A stretch of DNA of 22,769 bases from an uncultured Actinomycetes bacterium (GCA_937907435.1 CALCIA010000014.1:1-22769), one strand, 5' to 3'. Positions 7,912 to 16,157 are shown, numbered from the stretch's first letter. Made by a program: numbers and translations. Notes: generated by a model from the letters alone, not told the origin.

Positions 7912-8184
7912 ATGGAGGCGGCCATCAAGACCTATCGCCTGCTCGGGCCGGACGGTGCGTTTTATAACAGCACAACGCCCGGCCAGTTCGGCGGTCATAA
8001 AAAGCAGCGCATCTATGGCCGCCTCGATTGCCGCACCGCGACCCTTGCACTCACCAAGGGCGACAGCTACCGGCGGCATCGCGTATTCTTCGCCAACGAG
8101 ACCAGCGCGATTGGCGCCGGATACCGTCCTTGCGCGGTCTGCCTGCCGGCCCAATATCGAGCGTGGCGCGCGCGAACGGCATGA
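7912..8184 (+). CDS. Small stand-alone Ada-type zinc-binding domain protein
   Basis: The 90-residue product resembles the N-terminal metal-binding domain of the Ada alkylation-repair protein without any methyltransferase or AraC part. The segment YGRLDC (35-40), then HRVFFANETSAIGAGYRPCAVCLP (56-79), follows the Ada pattern CRPSC...FYANASEALAAGFRPCxRC. Only three of the four zinc cysteines are seen (C40, C74, C77); the partner of C40 is absent. Such short proteins may bind DNA or metal without alkyl transfer; function is unknown. ATG 7912 is preceded by AGAGGA about 13 nt upstream. The frame is open further upstream inside the oxidoreductase gene, but homologous sequence starts near here. It lies 37 nt after that gene and 30 nt before the yccF gene, so the three may be co-transcribed. 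Confidence 0.72.
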   Translation: MEAAIKTYRLLGPDGAFYNSTTPGQFGGHKKQRIYGRLDCRTATLALTKGDSYRRHRVFFANETSAIGAGYRPCAVCLPAQYRAWRARTA

Positions 8185-8214
8185 CGTGCGCAACACTGAC
8201 CACGAGGGCTGCCC

Positions 8215-8619
8215 ATGACTCCCGTTTCGCTTCTCCTGAACATTCTCTGGATCGTGTTCGGCGGCTTCTGGATGGCGGTTGGCTGGATGGTTGCGGCCGT
8301 ACTGATGGCGATCACCATCATCGGCATCCCGTGGGCGCGCGCAGCCATGACGATTGCGGGCTACACGCTGTTTCCGTTCGGTCAGCGCGCAATCTCGCGC
8401 GAGATGGTCACCGGCCGTTCCGATGTCGGCACTGGAGCGCTCGGGGTGATCGGCAACATCATCTGGCTCATTCTGGCGGGCTGGTGGCTGGCGCTCGGCC
8501 ATCTCGGCACGGCGCTCCTGATGGCCATCACCATCGTCGGCCTGCCGTTCGCATGGGCGCATCTCAAGCTCGCGGGCATCGCGCTCTGGCCAATCGGCAA
8601 GACCATCGTCCCGGCGTAA
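8215..8619 (+). CDS. YccF domain-containing inner-membrane protein
   Basis: This is a 134-residue integral membrane protein of the YccF family, with unknown function. It shows the family's internal duplication: the segment around 7-52 (ILWIVFGGFWMAVGW... MAITIIGIPWA) is echoed at 80-126 (IIWLILAGWWLALGH... MAITIVGLPFAWA). About four hydrophobic helices are predicted by eye. GAGG at 8204-8207 is 7 nt before ATG 8215, supporting the start. It is the last protein gene before the tRNA-Arg junction. Confidence 0.88.
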   Translation: MTPVSLLLNILWIVFGGFWMAVGWMVAAVLMAITIIGIPWARAAMTIAGYTLFPFGQRAISREMVTGRSDVGTGALGVIGNIIWLILAGWWLALGHLGTALLMAITIVGLPFAWAHLKLAGIALWPIGKTIVPA

Positions 8620-8666
8620 CCTTCAGGTTCGCGTTGCCGAGGCCGGCGTGATCCGGTACATGGACA

Positions 8667-8712
<46 letters not shown>

Positions 8713-8973
8713 TGATGTCAAGGGAATTTGGTTTGGAAGGAAGTGGAAAAAGGCAACGAGTTTCAGTAGGTTAAGGGCCTGTCGACAAGCTGGCCAATCT
8801 CGAAAATTCTTCGCGTAAGCACCGCGTAAGCAGATTTGGGAGAGGAGTAGCGAGCAAGCGCGTAGCGAGGCGTGCAGCAGCACGGCGCGTTGGGCGTTTG
8901 GAATGAGAGGCTCGGTTGAAGGCGTCCGAATCCGTTGACCTGTGAAGGTTGGTCGGGCTAGGCGAAATGAGAT

Positions 8974-9050
8974 GCACCCGTAGCTCAGCTGGATAGAGCG
9001 CCACCCTCCGAAGGTGGAGGCCACACGTTCGAATCGTGTCGGGTGCGCCA
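8974..9050 (+). tRNA. tRNA-Arg (anticodon CCG)
   Basis: This is a complete cloverleaf. The acceptor stem 8974-8980 pairs perfectly with 9040-9046, discriminator G9047, encoded CCA 9048-9050. D stem 8983-8986/8996-8999. Anticodon stem CCACC/GGTGG (9001-9005/9013-9017) with loop CTCCGAA, so the anticodon CCG (9008-9010) reads CGG. T stem 9023-9027/9035-9039 with TTCGAAT loop. It reads the rare-to-moderate arginine codon CGG. Confidence 0.97.
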
Positions 9051-9099
9051 ACCTTCCCGTACTTTACGCCTCGTGGTCACAGCGCGGGTTTGGCCTTCG

Positions 9100-9135
9100 T
9101 TGACCAACCAGCGGCGGAGAGATACACACTACAAT
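9100..9135 (+). promoter_or_regulatory. Weak candidate promoter for the riboswitch transcript
   Basis: TACAAT at 9130-9135 is a good -10 match and would start transcription near 9142, right at the 5' edge of the riboswitch. The only -35-like hexamer, TTGACC (9100-9105), is 24 nt away, which is too far for normal sigma70 spacing. It is 17 nt from a poor -10 (TACACA, 9123-9128). A promoter must lie between the tRNA and the aptamer, but its exact place is uncertain. Confidence 0.3.
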
Positions 9136-9137
9136 CG

Positions 9138-9312
9138 ATGGTCCGCCTTCACCGGCGGTGAAAAGGGAACGCCGTACGGAGCGCAAGCTCCAAATCGGCG
9201 GCTGCCCCCGCAACTGTAAGCGGAGAGCGGCGTGTCCAAAGTCCACTGGGGCCGCTTGGCCCTGGGAAGGCGGACGAGCCGCGTTTGATCCGTAAGCCAG
9301 GAGACCTGCCAT
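9138..9312 (+). ncRNA. Cobalamin riboswitch
   Basis: This is the adenosylcobalamin-sensing aptamer in the leader of the cob operon. Hallmarks in order are the AAAAGGGAAC segment (9161-9170), GCCCCCGCAACTGTAAGCGG (9204-9223), the B12-box region with CCACTGGGG (9243-9251) and CTGGGAAGGC (9262-9271), and the closing AAGCCAGGAGACCTGCC (9294-9310). Expected role: high B12 represses the biosynthetic genes downstream. About 148 nt separate the aptamer from the first start codon. Confidence 0.95.
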
Positions 9313-9426
9313 CGGAATAGGGCTGTGCGGCCGGGCGGGGCGCCTCGGCGGCGGCGGTGTGCCTGCAGAATCAGGCGAGCACCTCACCTCGAGGCTGAAA
9401 TCCGAGGGCAGTCGGCGTCCCGCGTA

Positions 9427-9444
9427 AGCGTCCTTTCGGACGCT
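9427..9444 (+). promoter_or_regulatory. Hairpin immediately upstream of the first ribosome site of the cob operon
   Basis: A perfect 7-bp stem (9427-9433 with 9438-9444) with TTTC loop ends 4 nt before the GGAGG (9449-9453) of the DUF1636 gene. There is no U-run, so it is not an intrinsic terminator. It may be part of a translation-controlling expression platform of the riboswitch, or it may insulate the ribosome site. Function is inferred only from position. Confidence 0.4.
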
Positions 9445-9460
9445 CAGTGGAGGATCGCCG

Positions 9461-9907
9461 ATGACGCCGTCGCCAGACGCAAGAATCTCGACGAAGCCGC
9501 CGCCCGCACAGGCCGGCGGCGCGGATGTTTGCGTCCATGTCTGCGTGACCTGTCAGGCCGGTGAGATCTGCGATGATGGCGCCGATCGCCCAGGTCTGCG
9601 CTTCCGGCGCGCGCTCGAGAACGCACACGCGGAGGCCGACGACGCCGACTGGCTTGAGATCCGCGAGATTTCCTGCCTCGCCTCTTGCGAACGCGGCTGC
9701 GCCGCCGTCATCTCCATGCCCGGCAAGTGGAGCTATCTGCTGGGCCGCCTCGGCGAGCCCAAGGCCGCGGATTTCCTCGCCTATGCCCGCACCTACCGTG
9801 CCTCGAAGACCGGCGTGGTCCTGCCCTCGAAGCGACCCGCCTCGCTGCACGACGCCGTGCTCGGGAGGATTCCGTCCCTCGTTCCCCCAGTTGAGGATGC
9901 CCCATGA
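9461..9907 (+). CDS. DUF1636 family cysteine-rich protein, first gene of the cobalamin operon
   Basis: This 148-residue soluble protein belongs to the uncharacterised DUF1636 family, which recurs beside cobW and cobN. It has seven cysteines: C24, C28, C31 and C37 near the N-terminus, then C72, C76 and C80 in EISCLASCERGCAAVI. The pattern resembles thioredoxin-fold [2Fe-2S] ferredoxins, so metal or cluster binding is likely but not shown. GGAGG at 9449-9453 sits 7 nt before ATG 9461. As the first gene after the riboswitch it should be B12-repressed. Its stop overlaps the cobW start by ATGA, implying translational coupling. A role in cobalt handling or in reducing cobalt or corrin is inference from context. 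Confidence 0.85.
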   Translation: MTPSPDARISTKPPPAQAGGADVCVHVCVTCQAGEICDDGADRPGLRFRRALENAHAEADDADWLEIREISCLASCERGCAAVISMPGKWSYLLGRLGEPKAADFLAYARTYRASKTGVVLPSKRPASLHDAVLGRIPSLVPPVEDAP

Positions 9908-10947
9908 GCCCTGCGCGCCTGACCGGCAAGACGCCCGTCACCATCATCACGGGATTCCTGGGGGCCGGAAAGACGACGCTCGTCCGCAACCTGCTGGAAC
10001 AGGCCGATGGCCGGCGACTCGCCGTCATCGTCAACGAGTTCGGTGAACAGGGCGTCGACGGCGAAACCTTGAGGAGCTGCGGGATCGAGGGCTGCGCCGA
10101 GGTCGACATCGTCGAGCTGGCTAATGGCTGCATCTGCTGCACCGTCGCGGACGATTTCGTGCCGACCATCGAGGCCCTCATGGCGAGGTCTCAACCACCC
10201 GAGCACATCCTCATCGAGACCTCCGGGCTTGCGCTGCCCAAGCCGCTGCTGAAGGCCTTCGGCTGGCCGTCAGTGCGTTCGCGCCTCACCGTGGACGGCG
10301 TGATCGCCGTGATCGACGGCCCGGCGGTGGCGGCGGGCCGCTTCGCCGACGATCCCAGGGCAGTCGCTATGCAGCGCGCCGAAGACCCCAGCCTTGATCA
10401 CGACAATCCGCTCGCCGAGGTCTATGAAGACCAGCTCTCCGCCGCTGATCTGGTCATCCTCAACAAGACTGACCTGCTCAGCGACGCAGACGCCGCGGAG
10501 GTCGGCCGTAAGATCGCCCAAGTCCTGCCCCGCGCGGTCAAGGTCGCGCCGACCCGAGACGGCAAGATCGACATCGCCGCGGCCCTGGGGCTGCACGCGG
10601 CGGCCGAAAACGACCTAAACGCCCGCCCCTCGCACCACGACGGGGCGGACGACCATGAGCATGACGACTTCGAAAGCTTCGTCGTTCCGGTTCCCGAGAT
10701 CGCCGAGCCCGAGGTCTTCGTGGCGCGCCTGAAGCCGCTGGTGGAGGCGCACGACATCCTGCGCCTGAAGGGCTTCCTGGCCGTCGCCGGCAAGCCGATG
10801 CGGCTGGAGGTCCAAGGCGTGGGCCCGCGCTTCCGCCAGCAGTTCGACCGCGCCTGGCGGCCGGACGAGGCGCGCGCCGGACACCTCGTGGTGATCGGGC
10901 GGACGGGCCTCGATCGCGCCGCTATCCAAATAGCGATCCTCGGCTGA
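9904..10947 (+). CDS. cobW: CobW GTP-binding protein, cobalamin biosynthesis
   Basis: CobW is a G3E P-loop GTPase thought to act as a metallochaperone delivering Co(II) to the aerobic cobaltochelatase. The 347-residue protein has Walker A GFLGAGKTT (17-25), a CxCC metal site in NGCICCTV (C76, C78, C79), the ESSG-like segment IETSGLA, and NKTD guanine-specificity motif at about 186-189. A histidine/aspartate-rich stretch near 242-257 precedes the C-terminal CobW domain, as in many metal-handling COG0523 proteins. It overlaps the DUF1636 gene by 4 nt and its stop is 4 nt before cobN, consistent with joint production of chaperone and chelatase. Confidence 0.95.
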   Translation: MSPARLTGKTPVTIITGFLGAGKTTLVRNLLEQADGRRLAVIVNEFGEQGVDGETLRSCGIEGCAEVDIVELANGCICCTVADDFVPTIEALMARSQPPEHILIETSGLALPKPLLKAFGWPSVRSRLTVDGVIAVIDGPAVAAGRFADDPRAVAMQRAEDPSLDHDNPLAEVYEDQLSAADLVILNKTDLLSDADAAEVGRKIAQVLPRAVKVAPTRDGKIDIAAALGLHAAAENDLNARPSHHDGADDHEHDDFESFVVPVPEIAEPEVFVARLKPLVEAHDILRLKGFLAVAGKPMRLEVQGVGPRFRQQFDRAWRPDEARAGHLVVIGRTGLDRAAIQIAILG

Positions 10948-10951
10948 TCCG

Positions 10952-13900
10952 ATGCACTTGCTCTTCCGGGAACAGCGCTCGCTTGACGAGACCGAGATGG
11001 CCGAAGATCTCGGGCACAGCCCGGCTGACCTGGTGTTTCTATCGTTCTCCGACGCCGACCTGACTTCGGTGGCGGCGGCCTGGGCGCGGCAAGGCCCTGA
11101 GCGACCGAGCCTCAGGCTTGCCAACCTCGCGCGGCTTCGCCACCCGATGTCGGTGGATCTCTATGTCGAGCAGGTCATCGCCCACGCGCGTTGTGTGGCG
11201 GTGCGGCTGATCGGCGGCCTCGACTACTGGCGCTACGGCTGCGAGGAGCTGTCCGCCGCCTGCCGGATGAACGGTATCCCCCTCGCCCTGCTGCCCGGCG
11301 ACGCCAGGCCGGATCCTCGCCTGGCGCAGCTTTCAACGCTAGATGGCGAAGCGCTCGAAGCGCTCGACCTCTATCTGCGCGAAGGCGGCCCGCAAAACGC
11401 CGCCGGCGCGCTCGGCCTGATGACCCATGCGGCCGGCCTTGGCGAGGCGCCCGCCGTTCCGCCGCTGCGGCTGCCGGAATGCGGCGAACACCCGCTGACC
11501 ACGGCGGCCCCGGACGACGCGCCGCTCGCGGCGATCATCTTCTATCGCTCGCATCTGCTGTCGGGCGACATCGCGCCGATCGAGGCGCTGGCGGAGGCGC
11601 TGGCGGCGCGCGGTCTCGCCGTGCGCGCGCTCCATGTGACTAGCCTGAAGGCACCCGAGGTGGCCGAGTTCGTCGCCTCCACCCTGGTCGATTGGCGTTG
11701 CGCAGTGGTGCTGAACGTGACCGGCTTTTCGGCGCGGCGCGACGGCCAGGGATCGCCGCTCGACGCCGTCGGCGCGCCGGTGCTGCAGCTCATCCTCTCC
11801 GGCGCTGGCCAGGACGACTGGGCGGCGTCCAGCCGGGGCCTCAGCCCGGCGGACCTCGCGATGCAGGTCGTGCTGCCGGAACTAGACGGCCGGCTGTTGG
11901 TGACCGCCATCTCATTCAAGGCGGACGCCAAAGGTCCCCCGGACCTTCAGTTCACCGCCAAGGCGCACCGCCCCGACCCAGCTCAGATCGCGCTCGCCGC
12001 CGACCGCGCCGCCGGCTGGGCGAGGCTCGCCCGCACGCCCGCAGCCGAGCGACGCGTCGCCCTGATCCTGAGCGACTATCCCGGCCAGGTCGGCCAGGTC
12101 GGCCACGCGGTGGGGCTCGACACCTTCGCCAGCCTCACGGTGATCGAGACCATGTTACGGGAGGCCGGCTACGATTGCGCAGCGCCGACCGGCGACCTCG
12201 GCCGTGCGCTGCGCGAACGCCACGCCCGACCGTTCCTCAGCCTTGATCGCTACGCCGAGCTGTTCGCCGAGTTGCCCTCCGCCTTGCAGTCCCAGATCCG
12301 CGACGCCTGGGGCGAGCCCGAGGACGATCCCGCCGCCGCCGACGGCGCCTTCGCCCTGCCCATCGTCGAGCACGGGCGGCTGCTGATCGCCATACAGCCT
12401 AACCGTGCGGCCTCGGCGGAGCACCGCACCGCCTATCACGACGCCGACCTTGCGCCTCGCCACGCTTATGTCGCCTTCTATCTGTGGCTCCGCCGCGAGA
12501 GGGGCGTCCATGCGATCGTTCACCTCGGCGCGCACGGTTCTCTGGAATGGCTACCGGGCAAGGCTGTGGCCCTCTCGTCGGCGTGCTTCCCCGCTGCGTT
12601 GATCGGCGGGACCCCAGTCGTCTATCCCTTCATCGTCAACAACCCCGGCGAGGCAGCGCCGGCCAAGCGGCGGTTGGGCGCGGCGCTGATTGGCCATCTC
12701 ACGCCGGCGCTGAAGGCGGCAGGCGCACACGGCGCGGCCCTGGAGTTGGAGCGGCTGATCGACGAATACGCCGCCGCCGACGGCCTCGACCGCCGCCGCG
12801 GCGCGCTCCTGCGCCGCGAGATCATCGACCGTGCCGAGGCCTGCGGCCTGCTCGCCGAGAGCGGCTACGAGGGCGGCGCTTCCGATGAGGAAGCGCTGGC
12901 GCGGCTCGATGCTTATCTGTGCGACGTCAAGGACCTCCAGATCCGCGACGGCCTCCACGTCCTTGCCGTGCCGCCGTCGCCGGAGCGCCGCGCCACCTTG
13001 CTGGACGCCCTGCAACGGTCCAGTCCAGGCGTGTCCGCGGCCGAGCTGGCGAGCCGGCTCGACGCCTGCGCCGAGGGCGAGAAGAAAGGCCTGCTAACGG
13101 CCTTGGACGGCCGCTTCGTACCGCCCGGCGCGGCCGGCGCGCCCACCCGCGGCCGCGCCGACGTCCTGCCCACCGGACGTAACCTCTACGCTGTCGACCC
13201 GCGCGCGATCCCGACGCGCTCAGCCATGGTGCTCGCGGAAAAGGCCGCCGACGAGGTGCTGCGCAGGCATCTGCAGGACCACGGTGACTGGCCGCGCAGC
13301 CTTGTGCTCGATCTCTGGGGCAGCGCCACCATGCGCACCGGCGGCGAAGACCTGGCGCTTGCCCTGATTCTCATGGGCGCCAAGCCCATCTGGGACCACC
13401 AATCCGCCCGGGTGAGCGGGGTCGAGATCCTGCCACTCGCGATGCTGGACCGTCCGCGGGTCGACGTGACGTTGCGGGTCTCCGGCCTGTTCCGCGACGC
13501 CTTCGAGGTACAGATGCTGCTGTTCGACAGTGCGGTCCGGGCGATCGCTGCCCGCGACGAACCGGCGGAGTGGAACGGCCTGGCCGCTCAGGTGCGCGGC
13601 CTGTCGGGCGAGCGACTTCGCGCAGCGACCACTCGTATCTACGGCGCTGCGCCTGGACGCTACGGCGCGGGCACCGACGCGCTGCTTCAGGCCGGCGGCG
13701 CAGCCGAGCGGGCCGAGCTCGGCGCGGCCTACTTGGCCGCCTCCAGCCACGCCTATGGCCAGGGTCTGTCCGGCGGGGCGGATCCGGCGGGTTTCGCCGC
13801 GCGGGTCGCGGAGGCGGAGGCCTTCGTCCACACCCAGGACCATGCTGAGCTCGACCTGCTCGACGGGAGCGACTTCGCCGCCCACGAGGCCGGCTTCGCT

Positions 13901-14317
13901 GCGGCTGCCGACGGGCTTGGCGCCCGGCCGGCAATGTACCACGCCGACACCTCGCAGCCGGACGCGCCCAAGGTGCGCCCGCTGGCCGAGGAGATCGCCC
14001 GCGTAACTCGTGGCCGGCTCGCCAATCCGGCCTGGATCGCCGGCATGAGGCGTCACGGCTATCGCGGGGCAGCCGAGATCGCAAAGGGCGTCGAGGGCCT
14101 GTTCGCCTTCGCCTGCGCCTTGCCGCAACGGCTCGATCAGCAGTTCGAGCTCGCCTTCGGCGCCACGTTGGGCGACCCGGCGGTGGACGCCTTCCTGCGC
14201 GCCGAGAACCCGGAAGCGCACGCTGCGATGGCCGAGCGCTTCCGCCAGGCCTTGGCGCGCGATCTGTGGCGTCCGCGCCGCAACAGTCCAGCCGCCCTTC
14301 TGGGGGACGCGCCATGA
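10952..14317 (+). CDS. cobN: CobN, large subunit of aerobic cobaltochelatase
   Basis: CobN inserts Co(II) into hydrogenobyrinic acid a,c-diamide with the AAA+ partners CobS and CobT, which are not in this window. The single uninterrupted frame gives 1121 residues and contains the BchH/ChlH/CobN landmark HLGAHGSLEWLPGK (about 524-537), followed by NNPGEAAPAKRR. The C-terminal segment PLAEEIARVTRGRLANPAWIAGMRRHGYRGA is also typical of the family. It is shorter than the classical Pseudomonas denitrificans CobN (about 1275 residues); both ends look intact, so the difference is probably spread through the N-terminal half and linker regions. No strong ribosome site precedes ATG 10952, which fits coupling to cobW. 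Its 3' end overlaps cobG by ATGA. Confidence 0.95.
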   Translation: MHLLFREQRSLDETEMAEDLGHSPADLVFLSFSDADLTSVAAAWARQGPERPSLRLANLARLRHPMSVDLYVEQVIAHARCVAVRLIGGLDYWRYGCEELSAACRMNGIPLALLPGDARPDPRLAQLSTLDGEALEALDLYLREGGPQNAAGALGLMTHAAGLGEAPAVPPLRLPECGEHPLTTAAPDDAPLAAIIFYRSHLLSGDIAPIEALAEALAARGLAVRALHVTSLKAPEVAEFVASTLVDWRCAVVLNVTGFSARRDGQGSPLDAVGAPVLQLILSGAGQDDWAASSRGLSPADLAMQVVLPELDGRLLVTAISFKADAKGPPDLQFTAKAHRPDPAQIALAADRAAGWARLARTPAAERRVALILSDYPGQVGQVGHAVGLDTFASLTVIETMLREAGYDCAAPTGDLGRALRERHARPFLSLDRYAELFAELPSALQSQIRDAWGEPEDDPAAADGAFALPIVEHGRLLIAIQPNRAASAEHRTAYHDADLAPRHAYVAFYLWLRRERGVHAIVHLGAHGSLEWLPGKAVALSSACFPAALIGGTPVVYPFIVNNPGEAAPAKRRLGAALIGHLTPALKAAGAHGAALELERLIDEYAAADGLDRRRGALLRREIIDRAEACGLLAESGYEGGASDEEALARLDAYLCDVKDLQIRDGLHVLAVPPSPERRATLLDALQRSSPGVSAAELASRLDACAEGEKKGLLTALDGRFVPPGAAGAPTRGRADVLPTGRNLYAVDPRAIPTRSAMVLAEKAADEVLRRHLQDHGDWPRSLVLDLWGSATMRTGGEDLALALILMGAKPIWDHQSARVSGVEILPLAMLDRPRVDVTLRVSGLFRDAFEVQMLLFDSAVRAIAARDEPAEWNGLAAQVRGLSGERLRAATTRIYGAAPGRYGAGTDALLQAGGAAERAELGAAYLAASSHAYGQGLSGGADPAGFAARVAEAEAFVHTQDHAELDLLDGSDFAAHEAGFAAAADGLGARPAMYHADTSQPDAPKVRPLAEEIARVTRGRLANPAWIAGMRRHGYRGAAEIAKGVEGLFAFACALPQRLDQQFELAFGATLGDPAVDAFLRAENPEAHAAMAERFRQALARDLWRPRRNSPAALLGDAP

Positions 14318-15528
14318 CCGGTCGGGTGCGCGGATGGTGCCCCTCGCTGTTCGAGCCAATGGGGTCCGGTGACGGCCTGCTGGTCCGCGTCAAGCCACCG
14401 CTCGGGCGGATGAGCGCTGCCGGGGCGCGAGCGATCGCTGCCGCCGCTCGAACCTTCGGAAACGGTCAGATCGAGATCACCAATCGCGGCGCGCTGCAGG
14501 TCCGCGGTCTCAGGCAAGCCTCGCTGCAGCCATTCCAGGCGGCGGTCCTGGCCGCGGGCCTGGCCAGCGCCGATCCGGCCATCGAGCGTCGGCGCAACCT
14601 CCTCGTCTCGCCGTTCGCCATGCCCACGGAAGCCGCGGTGGCGACTGAGTTGGAACACTGGATCGGCGAGGACAAAGCGTTGGCCACCCTTCCGTCGAAG
14701 TTCGGCTTCGCGCTCGGACCGGCGCACGACCCACAGCCGCTGCTCGCGGACGTCCGTCTGACCTCACTCGCCATTACCGGAAGGGACCATGGAGCCGCGC
14801 TCTGGCGGATCAGTCTCGGTGATGGCAAGATCGTCGGGGTGACGGATGCGCCCGCGGCGGCCGTCGCTGCGGTCGTCCACAACTTCATCCGGCTCTCTGC
14901 AGCGCCGGGCCAAGGCCCTCGGCGCATGGCCGAACTCGTGCGGGACTTCGGCGCGGATGCGCTCTTCGCGGGGGCCGGGGTCGAACTCGCCACGGCGCCC
15001 TCCGCGCCGACTGAAGGCTCGTCGGCGATCGCTGGCGCGTTCGGGGACCGATTCGCGCTGGGCCTGCCCTTCGGAGCCGCCAGCGCCGGTCAGATAGAGA
15101 TCAGCGCCGATCTGGCCGAGCGGTTTGCCGCCGCCGATGTTCGGCTGAGCCCCTGGCGCGCCCTAGTCCTGTCGGCGGTTTCCGACGCCGGGATGCTGGC
15201 GATGGAAGCCCGGGCCGCTGGCCTCATCGCCGATTCCACCGATCCCCGGCTTTCGGTGAGCGCCTGCCCGGGCGCCCCGGCCTGTGCGAGCGCTCACGCG
15301 GCCTCCCGCGCCGACGCTGCGGCGCTCGCTGCCCACCCCTTGCCCGGCACCCTCCACGTATCCGGCTGCGCCAAAGGCTGCGCCCATCCCACACCCGCCA
15401 CCTTCACCCTGGTCGCCGCCGACGACGGATATGGCCTGGTCCGCCACGGCCGCGCTGGCGATCCGCCGCAGGCGCGCGGCCTCACCCTCGAAACCGCCGT
15501 CCGGCTCCTCGCCGCGGAGACGCAATGA
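14314..15528 (+). CDS. cobG: CobG, precorrin-3B synthase
   Basis: CobG is an iron-sulfur, siroheme-reductase-like monooxygenase that converts precorrin-3A to precorrin-3B using O2, so its presence marks the aerobic route. The product is 404 residues from the ATG at 14314. The N-terminus (RGWCPSLFEPMGSGDGLLVRV) and ITNRGALQVRGL match the nitrite/sulfite-reductase ferredoxin-like half-domain. The C-terminal half has the 4Fe-4S set C318-x5-C324 and C352-x3-C356 (GCAKGCAHP). The frame is open upstream to 14266 inside cobN, but the ATGA overlap with cobN and family wording favour 14314. The stop overlaps cobH by 4 nt. Confidence 0.93.
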   Translation: MTGRVRGWCPSLFEPMGSGDGLLVRVKPPLGRMSAAGARAIAAAARTFGNGQIEITNRGALQVRGLRQASLQPFQAAVLAAGLASADPAIERRRNLLVSPFAMPTEAAVATELEHWIGEDKALATLPSKFGFALGPAHDPQPLLADVRLTSLAITGRDHGAALWRISLGDGKIVGVTDAPAAAVAAVVHNFIRLSAAPGQGPRRMAELVRDFGADALFAGAGVELATAPSAPTEGSSAIAGAFGDRFALGLPFGAASAGQIEISADLAERFAAADVRLSPWRALVLSAVSDAGMLAMEARAAGLIADSTDPRLSVSACPGAPACASAHAASRADAAALAAHPLPGTLHVSGCAKGCAHPTPATFTLVAADDGYGLVRHGRAGDPPQARGLTLETAVRLLAAETQ

Positions 15529-16157
15529 TTCAGAACCTCGACTATGTTCGCGACGGGGCGGCAATTTATCGCCAGTCCTTCGCCACCATCCGCGCCGAAG
15601 CCGGCCTCGAGCGCTTTTCGACGCTCGAGGAGCGAGTGGCGGTGCGCGTCATCCACGCCTGCGGCATGGTCGAGGTAGCGCAGGATCTGGCGTTTTCGCC
15701 CGACTTCGCCGAGGCGGCCCGAACCGCCCTCCGCGCTGGCGCGCCGATCCTCTGCGACGCGGAGATGGTGGCCCACGGCATCACCCGCGCGCGGCTGCCG
15801 GCCGCCAATCCGGTGATCTGCACCCTGCGGGATCCACAGACACCCGCCTTGGCGGTGAAGCTGGGCAACACCCGCTCGGCGGCCGCGCTGGACCTCTGGA
15901 CGCCGCACCTGTACGGCGCGCTGGTCGCGGTCGGCAACGCTCCCACCGCCCTCTTCCGGCTGCTGGAGATGCTGGCCGCAGGCGCACCGCTCCCTGCGGC
16001 GATCATTGGCATGCCGGTGGGTTTCGTCGGCGCGGCGGAATCGAAGGCGGCGCTGGCCGAGCTCTCGCCCGTCCCCTGGATGATCATCCACGGCCGCAAG
16101 GGCGGCAGCGCCATGACCGCGGCGGCGGTCAACGCTCTGGCGAGCGACGTCGAATGA
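15525..16157 (+). CDS. cobH: CobH, precorrin-8X methylmutase
   Basis: CobH moves the C11 methyl to C12 to form hydrogenobyrinic acid. The 210-residue protein is the family's usual length. The active-site histidine is H44 in RVIHACGMVE, and AVGNAPTALFRLLEML and IGMPVGFVGAAESK are strongly characteristic. The C-terminal segment reads VPWMIIHGRKGGSAM, a little different from the common VPxIxxxGRxGGS but acceptable. Both ends overlap neighbours by ATGA (cobG upstream, cobI downstream). Confidence 0.96.
   Translation: MIQNLDYVRDGAAIYRQSFATIRAEAGLERFSTLEERVAVRVIHACGMVEVAQDLAFSPDFAEAARTALRAGAPILCDAEMVAHGITRARLPAANPVICTLRDPQTPALAVKLGNTRSAAALDLWTPHLYGALVAVGNAPTALFRLLEMLAAGAPLPAAIIGMPVGFVGAAESKAALAELSPVPWMIIHGRKGGSAMTAAAVNALASDVE

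Noticed and set aside
13220..14359. Minus-strand open frames of 379 and 340 residues across the cobN 3' end
   Set aside because: They are antisense shadows of cobN with Arg/Ala/Pro-rich composition and no recognisable domain.
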